Part shown: piece after piece, positions 27,369-36,697 of the stretch
Layout of the letters: each line of letters begins with the position of its first letter
How positions within the stretch are numbered: the stretch's first letter is position 1
From: Acidimicrobiaceae bacterium
GTDB lineage: Bacteria > Actinomycetota > Acidimicrobiia > Acidimicrobiales > Ilumatobacteraceae
Direction of reading: 5' to 3'
Assembly: GCA_020637295.1 (NCBI GenBank)
Contig: JACJWF010000002.1
Location: 434,001 to 498,000, forward strand
Length of the DNA stretch: 64,000 nt
Translations under genes and position numbers: made by a program
The notes under the pieces: model-generated
The model's database searches: none
What the model was told of the DNA's origin: nothing
Seen by the model: the letters and a program-made list of their open reading frames with translations, nothing else

Positions 27369-27920
27369 TCAGAACTGGACCTTGGGCACCTCTCGCGAGC
27401 CCTCGTCCGTCTCGAAGTACTCGCGGCGCTCGAACTTCAGCATCCGGGCGAAGATGACCGTGGGGAAGGCCTGGAGCTTGTTGTTGTAGCTCAGCACGGA
27501 GTCGTTGTAGAACTGCCGGGCATACGCCACCCGACCTTCGGTGGAGCTGAGCTCCTCCTGCAGGGCCAGGAAGTTCTGGTTGGCCTTCAGGTCCGGGTAG
27601 GCCTCGCCAAGGGCGAACAGTTGGCGCAGCGCACCGGTCATCTGGGCGTCCGCCTGGGCCTGGCCGTGCGGGGTGGACGGCGCCTGGATGGCAGCGTTGC
27701 GGGCGTTGATGACGGCCTCGAGCGTGGACTTCTCGTGCTCCGCGTAGGCCTTCACCGTTTCGACCAGGTTGGGGATGAGATCGATCCGGCGCTTCAACTG
27801 GACGTCGATCTGTGACCAGGCGTTCTCGATCTGGTTGCGGCCGCGGATGAGGCCGTTGTACGCACCGATCAGGTAGATGACGAGGATCGCCACCACCGCG
27901 ATCACGATGATCCACACCAT
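27369..27920 (-). CDS. lemA: LemA family protein
   Basis: 183 residues. One N-terminal helix (VWIIVIAVVAILVIYLIGAY) and a coiled-coil bundle with GLIRGRNQIENAWSQIDVQL, RRIDLIPNLVETVKAY and FYNDSVLSYNNKLQAFPT, which define LemA. Function is poorly known; the protein exposes a helical domain outside the membrane and is usually next to an M48 protease, as here. Confidence 0.94.
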   Translation of the reverse strand: MVWIIVIAVVAILVIYLIGAYNGLIRGRNQIENAWSQIDVQLKRRIDLIPNLVETVKAYAEHEKSTLEAVINARNAAIQAPSTPHGQAQADAQMTGALRQLFALGEAYPDLKANQNFLALQEELSSTEGRVAYARQFYNDSVLSYNNKLQAFPTVIFARMLKFERREYFETDEGSREVPKVQF

Positions 27921-27944
27921 GAGGGCTCCGATCTGCTGGGGCGC

Positions 27945-29141
27945 TCAGGGCGCCGCTGATCGGCCCATCATACGGGCGAGGCGCCCGAGGCGCGGGGCAC
28001 GCGGCCACGGCGAGAGCTGGCGGGTAGAGGTGCCGGCGGCATCGCGGAGGGCCCGGTAGATGCGTTCGTAGTGGCCCGCGAGCGTCACCATCGAGAAGTC
28101 GTCGGCCCGCCGTGCACCTGCCGCGACCAGCCGGTCGGCCAGACCACGGTCGGCCAGCGCACGCCGCAGGGCCCCGGCCAGCGCAGGCACGTCACCCGCC
28201 GGCACGAGCAGCGAGTCCACACCATCGGTGGCCACGTTGCGGTACCCGTCCAGCGCGCTGGCCACGATGCAGGTGTCCGCCGCCATCGCCTCGACCAGCA
28301 CCACGCCGAAGCTCTCCCCGCGCAGCGACGGGGCGCAGAACACGTCCGCCCCGCGCAGGCGCCGGAACTTCTCCTCGTCGCTGAGGCGGCCCAGCCACTG
28401 GATGCGGGCGTCGCCGCGGGTGCGAGCCTGGAGGCGAGCGGTGTCCGGGCCGTTGCTGGCGACCCACAACGTCACGTCCGACCCGAGCTCCGCCATCGAG
28501 TCCAGCAGCACGTCCAGGCCCTTGCGCTCCTCGTGGCGACCACAGAAGAAGATCGTCGGGCCCTCCGTCGGCCAGGGCGACGCGGCGCGGATGTCCTCCA
28601 GCTCGACGCCGTTGAACAGCACCTCGAACGCCCCACCCATGGTCGGCTCCGCCAGCGCGAGGGCGTCCTTCGACACCACCACCCGATGGTCGATGACGTC
28701 GGCCCACTTGCGGATCGGCCCGCCGAGGTACCGGTAGCTGGCGCTCTCACCCGCCGCGTGGAACGTCGCCACGATCGGGGCGGGATGCACGACCACCGAG
28801 GTGAGCGTCGGCCCAGGCGCGAACGGCTCGTGAAGGTGGAGCACGTCGAACTGCTCCTCGAACAGCACGCGCATCGTGCGCAACGCGGCCGAAGGGTCCG
28901 GCGCCAGCGGTGCGACACTGCCGTTCGCCGAGGTGGGCAGGCTGTTGCCCAGCGGGGTGACGAATGTGGCCGGCGGCGGGCCGTCGCACGGCCCGAGCAC
29001 CCGCACCTCGATGCCGCTGCGGCGCAACTGGCGAGCCAACCCCATCACCTGCGCCTGCACCCCGCCGGGCACGGACAGGCTGTACGGGCACACCATGCCC
29101 ACCCGCAGCGGGCGCTCGGCGTCGGGCGACCCATGCGGCAT
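27945..29141 (-). CDS. pimA: Phosphatidyl-myo-inositol mannosyltransferase PimA (GT4)
   Basis: 398 residues, GT-B fold. N-terminal RVGMVCPYSLSVPGGVQAQV is nearly the PimA signature; the HEPFAPG segment follows FDVLHL; the C-terminal domain has IFFCGRHEERKGLDVLLDSM and the GT4 E-x7-E motif in GESFGVVLVEAMAA. It adds the first mannose to phosphatidylinositol on the cytoplasmic side. The last 30 residues are arginine-rich. ATG 29141 has TAGCGT 7 nt upstream. Unlike in mycobacteria it is not next to pgsA1-patA but leads the lemA-htpX-DUF3048 run. Confidence 0.92.
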   Translation of the reverse strand: MPHGSPDAERPLRVGMVCPYSLSVPGGVQAQVMGLARQLRRSGIEVRVLGPCDGPPPATFVTPLGNSLPTSANGSVAPLAPDPSAALRTMRVLFEEQFDVLHLHEPFAPGPTLTSVVVHPAPIVATFHAAGESASYRYLGGPIRKWADVIDHRVVVSKDALALAEPTMGGAFEVLFNGVELEDIRAASPWPTEGPTIFFCGRHEERKGLDVLLDSMAELGSDVTLWVASNGPDTARLQARTRGDARIQWLGRLSDEEKFRRLRGADVFCAPSLRGESFGVVLVEAMAADTCIVASALDGYRNVATDGVDSLLVPAGDVPALAGALRRALADRGLADRLVAAGARRADDFSMVTLAGHYERIYRALRDAAGTSTRQLSPWPRAPRLGRLARMMGRSAAP

Positions 29142-29148
29142 GGATCCG

Positions 29149-29154
29149 ACGCTA
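29149..29154 (-). promoter_or_regulatory. -10 hexamer TAGCGT of pimA
   Basis: TAGCGT ends 7 nt before ATG 29141, no ribosome binding site between. Predicts a leaderless pimA mRNA. Confidence 0.5.
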
Positions 29155-29256
29155 GCGCCTCCCCCCGGGACCCGGCCCCGCCGGATTCGCCGAGCGAACC
29201 CGCGATCGGCGTCGGTTCTGCGAAGATGCGGGAACCGGGCGCCGCCCGGGATCGTC

Positions 29257-29262
29257 GGAGGA
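29257..29262 (+). promoter_or_regulatory. Ribosome binding site GGAGGA of the seven-gene operon
   Basis: GGAGGA lies 6 nt before GTG 29269 and decides that start. A hairpin CCGGGC-GCC-GCCCGG (29235-29249) lies just upstream in the leader. In contrast to most first genes here, this operon has a leader. Confidence 0.6.
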
Positions 29263-29268
29263 GATGTT

Positions 29269-31335
29269 GTGAGCGCGACTGTGCGGCCGGTGCGCCGCCT
29301 CTCCTGGACCGTGGGCACCCTGGGCCTCGTCGCGCTCGCACCCCTGCTGCCCGCCGCCCCTGCCGAGCCGACCGCGGCCGACGACACCGTCGACGTCACC
29401 ATCACCGCCGGGGTGGACTCGTGGGCCGATCCCGGGGACCATGTCGTGGTGGCGGTGGAGATCGCCGCCACCGATCTGTTCGACGGCCGCGTGGACGTGG
29501 CCGCCCCCAGCGGCGGCACGGTCACGGCCCCCGCGGAGGTGGCCGGCGGCACCACGAAGACCATCCGCCTCGTGGCCCCGCTGTCGCTCGACAACCCAAC
29601 CGTGGACGTCCGCATCTACGAGGGCGACAGCCTCCTGGAGCGCCGCTCGGTGGCCCTCAAGGTCGCCGAGAGCGTGGAACTGGTGGGGGTGCTGCCCGCA
29701 TTGCGGACCCGCGTCGGCGAACTGCCGCCCACCGTCACCCTCGCCGGCGACATGGGGAAGGCCGTCGTGGCCACCCTGCCCAGCGAGGTCCTGGCGCTGG
29801 GGGCCAGCGCGCTGGAGGCCTACGACACGATCGTCGGCACCACCGCAGACCTGCGCTCCCTCCCCCCGGCGCAGCAGGCCGCCCTGTTCGGCTGGGTGAA
29901 CCTTGGCGGGCGGCTGCTGCTGGACGACGGGGCCGACCTCTCGGCACTGCCCGCCGAGTGGCGCCCGGGCGCCGCCGGGTACGCGCTCGCCGGCCGTGGG
30001 GAGGTCCGCCTGCTCGACGGCGACGCCACCGACGGCCGGTGGACATCGTTCATCCACCCCAGCGGCTCCTCCCAGTCCGAGCTCGGCGACACGTTCGGGT
30101 TCAGCGAGGTGTTCGCCAGCCCGTCGGAGGACCTCGCCCGCCGAGCCGGTGTCCGCCTGCCGTCGCTGGTGCCGATCCTCGTCCCGTTGCTCGTCTACTG
30201 GGCGCTCGTGTCAGTCGTGCTGTTCATCGTGCTGCGCGCGTCCCGCCGGCTGACCCTGGCGTGGGTGGCCATCCCCCTGCTCGCTGCGCTCACCGCCGGC
30301 AGCGTGTTGATCTATGGCAGCCAATGGCGCAGCGCCGGCCGCCCGGCGGCCAGCACGTTCGTGGACGGCTGGCCAGGCGGCTCCACCTCCATCTCCAGCG
30401 TGCTGGTGTTCAGCCGCGACGGCGGCACCATCACCGTGGGGTTGCCCGAGCAGTGGCAGAGCGACAGCGAGGTCACCTCGTACTGGGGTGGCTTCCCCTC
30501 CCTGGCCGCGACCGTGCAGCCCAGGGGCGACAGCACGGATCTCCGCGTCCGCCTGGATGCCGGGCAGGTCACCACCGCCAATCTCGCCGGGCCCGGTGGC
30601 CCCGCCGGGCTGGAGGTCGACGCGACCTCTGACGGCTCGCACGTCACCGGCACCGTCACCAACACCTCCAGCGTCACGCTGCACCAGGTCGCCGTGTTCG
30701 GGCCGGGCGGCGCCGACGAGGTGGGCGACCTGGCCCCCGGAGCGAGCGCCGAGTACTCGATCTCCGCCTCCGCCCTGCCACTCGGTGTCGCGGTGGCCAC
30801 CCGGGTGTGGAGCGGGCAGAGCGATCCGCGCCGGGACGACTCCGACATCGCCGAGCTCGGCATCTGGAGCAACGCCGCCGTCAGCCGGGTGCTCTACCCC
30901 TCGGCGATGGTCCGCGCCGCCGGCTGGACGACAGAGCGCCCGGCACCGGCATCGGTCGGGGCCTCGTCCACCACAGTCGTCACGAGCACTGCGCACGTCA
31001 CCCCTGCGGGCGATGACCTGCCGGCCTCCTGCATCCGCTTCGCCACCGTGCGCTCCCCGTTCCAGCGCTTCGGCAACGGGCTGGAGGACCAGATCTTCCG
31101 CTACCTGCTGCCTCCGTCCGCCACGTCGCAGCCACTCGTGCTCGACGTGCCGGGCGAGGTGGACGTCTTGGAGATCTGGAATGGCTCCGGATGGGTGGAG
31201 CTGCCGCGGGTCGCCCGGGTCGCCAACGTGCCCGCCAACGCGGTGCGCGATGGCGTGGTGCTGGTACGCATCCCCAACAACGGCATGTTCCTCGGCCCGG
31301 AAAGCCACCCCGAGCTCCATGGAGCGACGTCATGA
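29269..31335 (+). CDS. Secreted membrane protein, first gene of the MoxR/VWA operon
   Basis: 688 residues, not recognised as a named family. Signal peptide (LSWTVGTLGLVALAPLLPAA), a beta domain to about residue 130, then a segment like the glutamine-amidotransferase-like fold of VWA-associated proteins: AYDTIVGTTADLRSLPPAQQ and LFGWVNLGGRLLLDDG. Two helices follow (PILVPLLVYWALVSVVLFIV and VAIPLLAALTAGSVLIYG), then a second extracytoplasmic beta region ending in VLVRIPNNGMFLGP. GTG 29269 is set by GGAGGA. Its stop overlaps the ABC ATPase start (ATGA). A scaffold or substrate-facing part of the ABC/MoxR machine is an inference from context. Confidence 0.7.
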   Translation: MSATVRPVRRLSWTVGTLGLVALAPLLPAAPAEPTAADDTVDVTITAGVDSWADPGDHVVVAVEIAATDLFDGRVDVAAPSGGTVTAPAEVAGGTTKTIRLVAPLSLDNPTVDVRIYEGDSLLERRSVALKVAESVELVGVLPALRTRVGELPPTVTLAGDMGKAVVATLPSEVLALGASALEAYDTIVGTTADLRSLPPAQQAALFGWVNLGGRLLLDDGADLSALPAEWRPGAAGYALAGRGEVRLLDGDATDGRWTSFIHPSGSSQSELGDTFGFSEVFASPSEDLARRAGVRLPSLVPILVPLLVYWALVSVVLFIVLRASRRLTLAWVAIPLLAALTAGSVLIYGSQWRSAGRPAASTFVDGWPGGSTSISSVLVFSRDGGTITVGLPEQWQSDSEVTSYWGGFPSLAATVQPRGDSTDLRVRLDAGQVTTANLAGPGGPAGLEVDATSDGSHVTGTVTNTSSVTLHQVAVFGPGGADEVGDLAPGASAEYSISASALPLGVAVATRVWSGQSDPRRDDSDIAELGIWSNAAVSRVLYPSAMVRAAGWTTERPAPASVGASSTTVVTSTAHVTPAGDDLPASCIRFATVRSPFQRFGNGLEDQIFRYLLPPSATSQPLVLDVPGEVDVLEIWNGSGWVELPRVARVANVPANAVRDGVVLVRIPNNGMFLGPESHPELHGATS

Positions 31336-32282
31336 GCGAGCACGTCGACGGTGAGGTGATGGTGGAGTTGCTGGAGCCCGAGGAGCTTCCCGGCGAGGTC
31401 GCCGACGGACCCGAGTTGGCCGTGCGGGCCACTGGGCTCACCAAGCGCTACGGCACGCTGGTCGCGGTGGACCGCATGGACCTGGCCGTGCCGCGTGGCT
31501 CGATCTTCGGGCTCATCGGGCCGAACGGCGCCGGCAAGAGCACCACGTTCGCCATGATGGCCACCCTGCTGCGCCCCACCGCCGGCTCGATCGAGGTGAT
31601 GGGCGCCAACCCGGCGCACAAGCCCCGCACCGTGCGCCGGCGGATGGGCTACATGCCCGACAGCCTGGGCGTCTACGACAACTTGCGGGTGGACGAGTAT
31701 CTCGAGTTCTTCGCGGCCAGCTACGGCATCCCCCGTGCGGAGTGGCCGGAGCTCGTCGGCGGCCTGCTGGAACTGGTGGATCTCGCGGTGAAGCGCACCG
31801 CGATGGTGAACTCGCTGTCCCGCGGGATGAAGCAGCGACTGAGCCTCGCGCGAGCGCTGGTGCACGACCCGGAGTTGCTGGTGCTCGACGAGCCCGCGAG
31901 CGGCCTGGACCCTCGGGCCAGGGTGGAGCTGCGGGAGTTGCTGCGGTCGCTGAACGGCATGGGCAAGACCATCGTCATCGCCTCGCACATCCTCGCCGAG
32001 CTGGAAGAGATGTGCTCCGACGTAGCGATCATGGAAGCCGGCCGGCTGCTGGCATCCGGGCCGCCACGCCAGATCCTCCAGCAACTCGGCGGGGCCCGCT
32101 CCATCCGGGTGCGCTTCGCCGACGGCACTGCCGAGACGTTCACCGTCGCCGACGACGCGGACCAGGCGTCGCTGCTGCGCCGCCTGGTGGTGGACGACGA
32201 ACGCGACGTGGTCGAGTTCATCGAGGAATCGGGCGGGCTGGAGCAGTTGTTCATGTCCCTCACCGAGGGGATCGTGCAGTGA
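31332..32282 (+). CDS. ABC transporter ATP-binding protein
   Basis: 316 residues. Walker A IGPNGAGKSTT, signature LSRGMKQRLSLARAL, Walker B LLVLDEPASGLDP, switch histidine in IVIASHILAELEEM. The C-terminal 70 residues, including IRVRFADGTAETFTVADDAD, resemble the tail of ABC-2 type exporter ATPases. It energises the permease encoded next (GTGA overlap). A 35-residue acidic N-terminal extension (EVMVELLEPEELPGEVADG) precedes the domain. Confidence 0.93.
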   Translation: MSEHVDGEVMVELLEPEELPGEVADGPELAVRATGLTKRYGTLVAVDRMDLAVPRGSIFGLIGPNGAGKSTTFAMMATLLRPTAGSIEVMGANPAHKPRTVRRRMGYMPDSLGVYDNLRVDEYLEFFAASYGIPRAEWPELVGGLLELVDLAVKRTAMVNSLSRGMKQRLSLARALVHDPELLVLDEPASGLDPRARVELRELLRSLNGMGKTIVIASHILAELEEMCSDVAIMEAGRLLASGPPRQILQQLGGARSIRVRFADGTAETFTVADDADQASLLRRLVVDDERDVVEFIEESGGLEQLFMSLTEGIVQ

Positions 32283-33223
32283 TCAACCCGGTCCTCGCCC
32301 GCGAGCTGCGCGAACGCATGCGCACCGGCCGCGCCTTCGTGGTCATCGGCGTGTTCCTCGCCCTGCTGATCCTCACCGTCTTCCTCGTGTACCAGGGCCG
32401 CCAGTCCACCGGGGTGATCGAGTTCGACCTCGCCCGCCAGACCCAGCTCGGCCGCGACCTCTACGAGTGGGTGCTGTTCGTGATGCTCGCGCTGGTGCTG
32501 TTCTTCGTGCCGGGCCTCACTGCCGGCGCCATCGCCGGCGAGCGCGAGCGGCAGACGCTGCTCCCCCTTCAGGTCACCCTGCTGCGCCCTCGCAGCATCC
32601 TGATCGGCAAGGTGCTGGCCGGCATGAGCTTCCTCGTCCTGCTGCTGGTGGCCGCGGTGCCCGTCACCGTAGTGTCCTACCTGCTCGGCGGGTTCCGGCT
32701 GATCGACGGTCTGAAGGGCCTGCTCGCCGTGGTCATCGTCGCCATCCTGCACACCACGATGGTCGCCTCGCTGAGCGCGTTCACCCGCCGGGTGCAGACC
32801 GCGACCCTGCTGGCCTACGGGTTCACCGCCCTGCTCGTCCTCCTCGGGCCGCTGATGTACGTCACGATGGGGATCGCCGACTCCAGCCACGGCAACGACC
32901 AGGCCAACCCACCTGCCGTGCTCGTGGCGGTGAACCCCTTCAGCGTCGTCGCCGACATCACCACCGGCGCCACCAGCACCGGTGAGAGCAACCCGCTGCG
33001 AGCCATCCGTTCCGGCGTGGCCGAGGCGAAGGCGAACAACAACGACTCCTGGTTCGCCTGGTTCCCGGAGGACGACATCGGTGCCCGGTTCCGGCTGGTC
33101 AATGACGGGCCCAGCGGCCTGCCCGCCTGGGTGGTGGGCCTGGCCGGCATGACCCTGCTCGCCGGAGGGATGGCCGCGCTGGCCACCCGCCGGCTGCGCA
33201 CACCTGCGGAGGTGGAACGATGA
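32279..33223 (+). CDS. ABC-2 type transporter permease
   Basis: 314 residues, about six helices. The start NPVLARELRERMRTGRAFVV and the loop AGAIAGERERQTLLPLQVTL with RPRSILIGKVLAGMSFLVLL are typical of the ABC-2 / GldF-like permease family, in which the ERERxTL stretch contacts the ATPase. A large extracytoplasmic loop (about residues 200-275) separates the last two helices. GTG start overlaps the ATPase stop. Substrate unknown. Confidence 0.88.
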   Translation: MINPVLARELRERMRTGRAFVVIGVFLALLILTVFLVYQGRQSTGVIEFDLARQTQLGRDLYEWVLFVMLALVLFFVPGLTAGAIAGERERQTLLPLQVTLLRPRSILIGKVLAGMSFLVLLLVAAVPVTVVSYLLGGFRLIDGLKGLLAVVIVAILHTTMVASLSAFTRRVQTATLLAYGFTALLVLLGPLMYVTMGIADSSHGNDQANPPAVLVAVNPFSVVADITTGATSTGESNPLRAIRSGVAEAKANNNDSWFAWFPEDDIGARFRLVNDGPSGLPAWVVGLAGMTLLAGGMAALATRRLRTPAEVER

Positions 33224-34824
33224 ACCGCGCCCTGCGACCCCTGCTCCTCTCGGTGCGGCGCCGCCTTCGTGTCGCCTGGGCCGTCGCAACGGCCCAACTG
33301 CTGGCCCCGGTGGTGGCGGCAATTGCGCTGCTCCTGGTGCTGCTCGGCCGGCTCACCGACCTGCCGTGGGCGGAGCCCGCAGCGCTGTGGCTGGCCGTCG
33401 GCGCCGCACTTGCGGTGGCGCTGTACGCCCTGCTGCGACCGGTCGGCGACCCAGTCGTCGCCCGCGCCGCGGACCGCGGTCTGCGGACCGGCGACGCCTT
33501 CGCCACCTCGCTCGAACTGGATGGCGCCGCTGGCGACTCCGTGGACGACGAGTTCCGCCGCCGCGTGCACGAGCGCGCCGGCCGCCTGGCGGAGCACGCC
33601 GACCCGGCAGCCGCGGTGCGGTACCGGTGGTACCGCCGCCCCACGGCCGCCACCGCAGTGCTGGCCCCCGCGGCACTCCTGTTGGCGCTGGTGGCCAACC
33701 CGCAGGACGCGGCTCGCGCCCAGCGCGCCCAGGACCGCGAGCGGATCGAAGCGACGGCCGACGTGTTGCGCGCCGAGGCCGAGCGGCTGGCGGAGCAACC
33801 CGGTGGTGAAGAGGCCGCCCGGCGGCTGGAGGAACTGGCCGACGACCTGGATCACGCCGACGACCTGGAACGCGCCGAGGAGTTGGCCGACGAGGCCGCC
33901 GCCGAGTTGCGCGACCAGGTGAGCGACAACCTGCTGGGCGAGAAGGCCGCCAGCGAGGGCCTGTCGCGCAGCCTGGAGAACAACCCGCTGCCCGCAGCGC
34001 AGGCCGAGCAGAGCGTGGCCGACCAGTTGGACGCGACGGCCGATGCGCTGCCGGGGATGAGCCAGGAAGAGCAGCAGGCCGCCGCTGACCGGCTGGAAGA
34101 TCTGGCGGCCACCCAGGCGGCGGGCGATCCGGTCACCGCCGACGCGCTGCAGGCCGCCGCCGACGCGCTGCGCGACGGGGACATCGCCACTGCCCAGGCG
34201 CACCTCGGCGAAGCCGCGCAGGCGGCCGCGGCCACCGCCGACGACGTGGCCCGGCAGGTCGCCGCCGCGGATGCCGCCCAGCAGGCTGCCGAGGCCTCCG
34301 ACCAGTTGGGCCAGCCCGGCGACGGCGACCCCACCGCCGGCGAGGGCCAAGGCCAAGGCCAAGGACAGGGTCAAGGACAAGGCCAAGGACAGGGTCAGGG
34401 CCAAGGACCGGGTCAGGGCCAAGGTCAGGGACAGGGACAGGGACAGGGGCAAGGTGGTGGCGGCAGCCCGTCCGGACCGGTCACCGGAGGCGGCACGGGC
34501 ACCAGCGGGCAGGGTGGTCAGGGCACCGGCGCCGGCCATACCGATGGCAGCGGTGGGCCGGACACCGACACCGTCTACGACCCGGCGCACGGCACGGGTG
34601 GGGACACGGGCTCGGTCGGCGGCGGCCAGGGCACGGGCCAAGGCGGCACCACGGGCGCCACCAACGGCCCCACCAACGCCGGCCAGGACCGCGTGCCGGT
34701 GTCCGACGTGCTCGACGACTACCTCCGCCAGGCCACCGATGCGATGGACAACGCCTCCGTGCCTCCCTCACTGCGGGCGCTCGTGCTCGCCTACTTCAAC
34801 CTGCTGCAAGGAGCCGACGCATGA
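33220..34824 (+). CDS. Coiled-coil membrane protein with a Gly-Gln repeat tract
   Basis: 534 residues, unrecognised beyond a DUF4175-like look. Two N-terminal helices (LAPVVAAIALLLVLLGRL, LWLAVGAALAVALYALL) and another near residue 150 (AVLAPAALLLALVA). Then follow about 220 residues of acidic, alanine-rich helices (LEELADDLDHADDLERAEEL and similar) likely to form coiled coils. After that come 18 two-residue units, 17 GQ and one GP, a Gly/Thr-rich region, and a short C-terminal helix (LRALVLAYFNLLQG). The ATG overlaps the permease stop and its own stop overlaps moxR. Probably an extracytoplasmic or periplasm-facing scaffold; no enzymatic motif seen. Confidence 0.72.
   Translation: MNRALRPLLLSVRRRLRVAWAVATAQLLAPVVAAIALLLVLLGRLTDLPWAEPAALWLAVGAALAVALYALLRPVGDPVVARAADRGLRTGDAFATSLELDGAAGDSVDDEFRRRVHERAGRLAEHADPAAAVRYRWYRRPTAATAVLAPAALLLALVANPQDAARAQRAQDRERIEATADVLRAEAERLAEQPGGEEAARRLEELADDLDHADDLERAEELADEAAAELRDQVSDNLLGEKAASEGLSRSLENNPLPAAQAEQSVADQLDATADALPGMSQEEQQAAADRLEDLAATQAAGDPVTADALQAAADALRDGDIATAQAHLGEAAQAAAATADDVARQVAAADAAQQAAEASDQLGQPGDGDPTAGEGQGQGQGQGQGQGQGQGQGQGPGQGQGQGQGQGQGQGGGGSPSGPVTGGGTGTSGQGGQGTGAGHTDGSGGPDTDTVYDPAHGTGGDTGSVGGGQGTGQGGTTGATNGPTNAGQDRVPVSDVLDDYLRQATDAMDNASVPPSLRALVLAYFNLLQGADA
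34345..34452 (+). repeat. In-frame 6-bp tandem repeat encoding (Gly-Gln)n
   Basis: Eighteen consecutive 6-bp units of the form GGN-CAR (one GGA-CCG) in the gene at 33220-34824. Third positions vary between units, so the peptide repeat is conserved more than the DNA. Such a tract can change length by slippage in six-base steps without shifting frame. Confidence 0.9.
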
Positions 34825-35837
34825 GCCGCGAACTTCCCGATGTCTCGCCGGAGCAGTACGCCACCACCGCCGCCGCCATCGAGGCCGAGGTCGGCAAGGT
34901 GATCGTCGGCCAGCAGGCCCTGGTCCGCACCGTCGTCACCTGCCTGCTCGCCGAGGGCCACGCGCTGCTGGAGGGCGTGCCCGGGCTGGGCAAGACGATG
35001 CTCCTGAAGGCGCTGTCCGAGGCCGTGGAACTGCCGTTCAGCCGGGTGCAGTTCACGCCGGACCTGATGCCGGCGGACATCGTCGGCACCCAGGTGCTGG
35101 AGGAGGACGAGCACGGCCACAAGGCGTTCCGCTTCCGGCCCGGACCGGTGTTCGCCAGCTTCCTCCTGGCCGACGAGGTCAACCGGGCCACGCCGAAGAC
35201 CCAGTCGGCCCTGCTGGAAGCCATGCAGGAGCGCGCCGTCACCGCCGGTGGGGCCACCCGCCCCCTCCCCCGCCCGTTCCTCGTGATGGCCACCCAGAAC
35301 CCGCTGGAGATGGAAGGTACCTATCCACTGCCGGAAGCCCAGCTGGACCGCTTCCTGCTGAAGGCGTGGGTACCGTTCCCGTCCGCCGACGATCTGGTCA
35401 CCGTGCTGGAACGCACCACCGGCACGCACACTGCCGAGGTCCGCTCCGCGGCCGATGCGCCCACGATCATGGCGATGATCGGGCTGACCCGCAAGGTCCC
35501 GGTGGCGTCGCACGTCATGCGCCATGCGGTCGATCTCGTGGTGGCCACTCACCCCGGCGGCGACGGGGCGCCGGACCTCGTGCGCCGCTACGTCCGGTTC
35601 GGCGCCTCGCCGCGTGGAGCGCAGGCGCTGATCCTCGCGGCGAAGGTGGGCGCCCTGCTGGACGGCCGCCCGAACGTGGCCGTGTCCGACGTGCGCGAGG
35701 TGGCCGTCGCCGCCCTGCGGCACCGGATGGTCACGGGCTACGAGGCCACCGCCGACAGCATCGACGCCGAGCAACTGGTGGCCGCGCTGCTCGACGCCGT
35801 ACCCGCGCCGACCGCCGGCATCCGCGGGGCCTCGTGA
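34821..35837 (+). CDS. MoxR family AAA+ ATPase
   Basis: 338 residues. Walker A LLEGVPGLGKTMLLKAL, Walker B FLLADEVNRATPKTQSALLE, sensor 1 MATQNPLEMEGTYPLPEAQ and the arginine finger region. MoxR ATPases act as chaperones that remodel VWA-domain partners; the DUF58 and VWA genes directly downstream are the standard partners. ATGA overlap with the upstream gene and GTGA with the downstream gene. Confidence 0.95.
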   Translation: MSRELPDVSPEQYATTAAAIEAEVGKVIVGQQALVRTVVTCLLAEGHALLEGVPGLGKTMLLKALSEAVELPFSRVQFTPDLMPADIVGTQVLEEDEHGHKAFRFRPGPVFASFLLADEVNRATPKTQSALLEAMQERAVTAGGATRPLPRPFLVMATQNPLEMEGTYPLPEAQLDRFLLKAWVPFPSADDLVTVLERTTGTHTAEVRSAADAPTIMAMIGLTRKVPVASHVMRHAVDLVVATHPGGDGAPDLVRRYVRFGASPRGAQALILAAKVGALLDGRPNVAVSDVREVAVAALRHRMVTGYEATADSIDAEQLVAALLDAVPAPTAGIRGAS

Positions 35838-36697
35838 CCACCCTGCTCCCGCCGTCGCTGCTGGGTCAGCTGGAGCGGCTGCAGCTGCACACCCGCCAGC
35901 GCCTGGCGGGCCGCTTCGCCGGGGAGCACCGGTCCACCCGCATGGGCAACTCGTTGGACTTCGCCGACCAGCGCGAGTACTTCCCCGGCGACGACTACCG
36001 GCGCATCGACTACGCGCTCTACGCCCGCACCGGCCAGCTGTTCGTCCGCCTGTTCGAGGCCGAGGACGACGTGCACGTGCGCATCCTGCTGGACGCCTCG
36101 GCGTCGATGGGCCATGGCGGCAAGCTGGACCAGGCCAAGCGGCTGGCCGCCGCCGTGGGGTTCCTCGCGCTGATCCGCCGCGACGTGGTCAGCCTGCATC
36201 TGGAGCCTGCCGGCCGGCCGCCGCGACGCTTCACCGGCCGGCATGCCGCCAACGCGCTGTTCGCCGAGCTGGATGCGGTGGAGCCCGCCGGCCCCACCGA
36301 CCTGCGCACCGCAGCCGGGCACCTGTTGGCCCGGCCCGGGCCCGCCGGTGTGACGGTGGTGATCAGCGACCTGCTGACGCCGAGCTGGGAGGACGCCATC
36401 GACCGCCTGCCCGCCCGCGGTGGCGACGTCTCCGTGCTCCACGTGCTGGCCGCCGAGGAGCTGAACCCCACCGACGTCGGCGACCTCGACGTCGTGGACA
36501 GCGAGTCCGGCGAGCGCGTGCCGGTGAGCCTCAGCGTGGACAGCGTGCGCAGCTACCGGGACGTGGTCGACCGGTGGCTGGTGGAGGCCGCCGCCCGCTG
36601 CCGTTCGCGTGGCGCCACCTACCAACGGGTGATGGCCGACGAGCCGATCGAGGACGTGGTGCTGCGCGGCTGGCGCGAGCACGGGGTGGTGCGATGA
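35834..36697 (+). CDS. DUF58 domain protein
   Basis: 287 residues. GEHRSTRMGNSLDFADQREY and YFPGDDYRRIDYALYARTG are the DUF58 signature, followed by a VWA-like fold with an incomplete MIDAS (LLDASASMG, which does keep D-x-S-x-S). Cytoplasmic, no membrane segment. It links MoxR to membrane VWA proteins in this operon type. GTG start overlaps the moxR stop; its own stop overlaps the next start. Confidence 0.92.
   Translation: MTTLLPPSLLGQLERLQLHTRQRLAGRFAGEHRSTRMGNSLDFADQREYFPGDDYRRIDYALYARTGQLFVRLFEAEDDVHVRILLDASASMGHGGKLDQAKRLAAAVGFLALIRRDVVSLHLEPAGRPPRRFTGRHAANALFAELDAVEPAGPTDLRTAAGHLLARPGPAGVTVVISDLLTPSWEDAIDRLPARGGDVSVLHVLAAEELNPTDVGDLDVVDSESGERVPVSLSVDSVRSYRDVVDRWLVEAAARCRSRGATYQRVMADEPIEDVVLRGWREHGVVR

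Noticed and set aside
34345..34452. Non-coding minisatellite
   Set aside because: The six-base repeat is in frame, has varied third positions and lies inside an operon gene bounded by coupled starts and stops.
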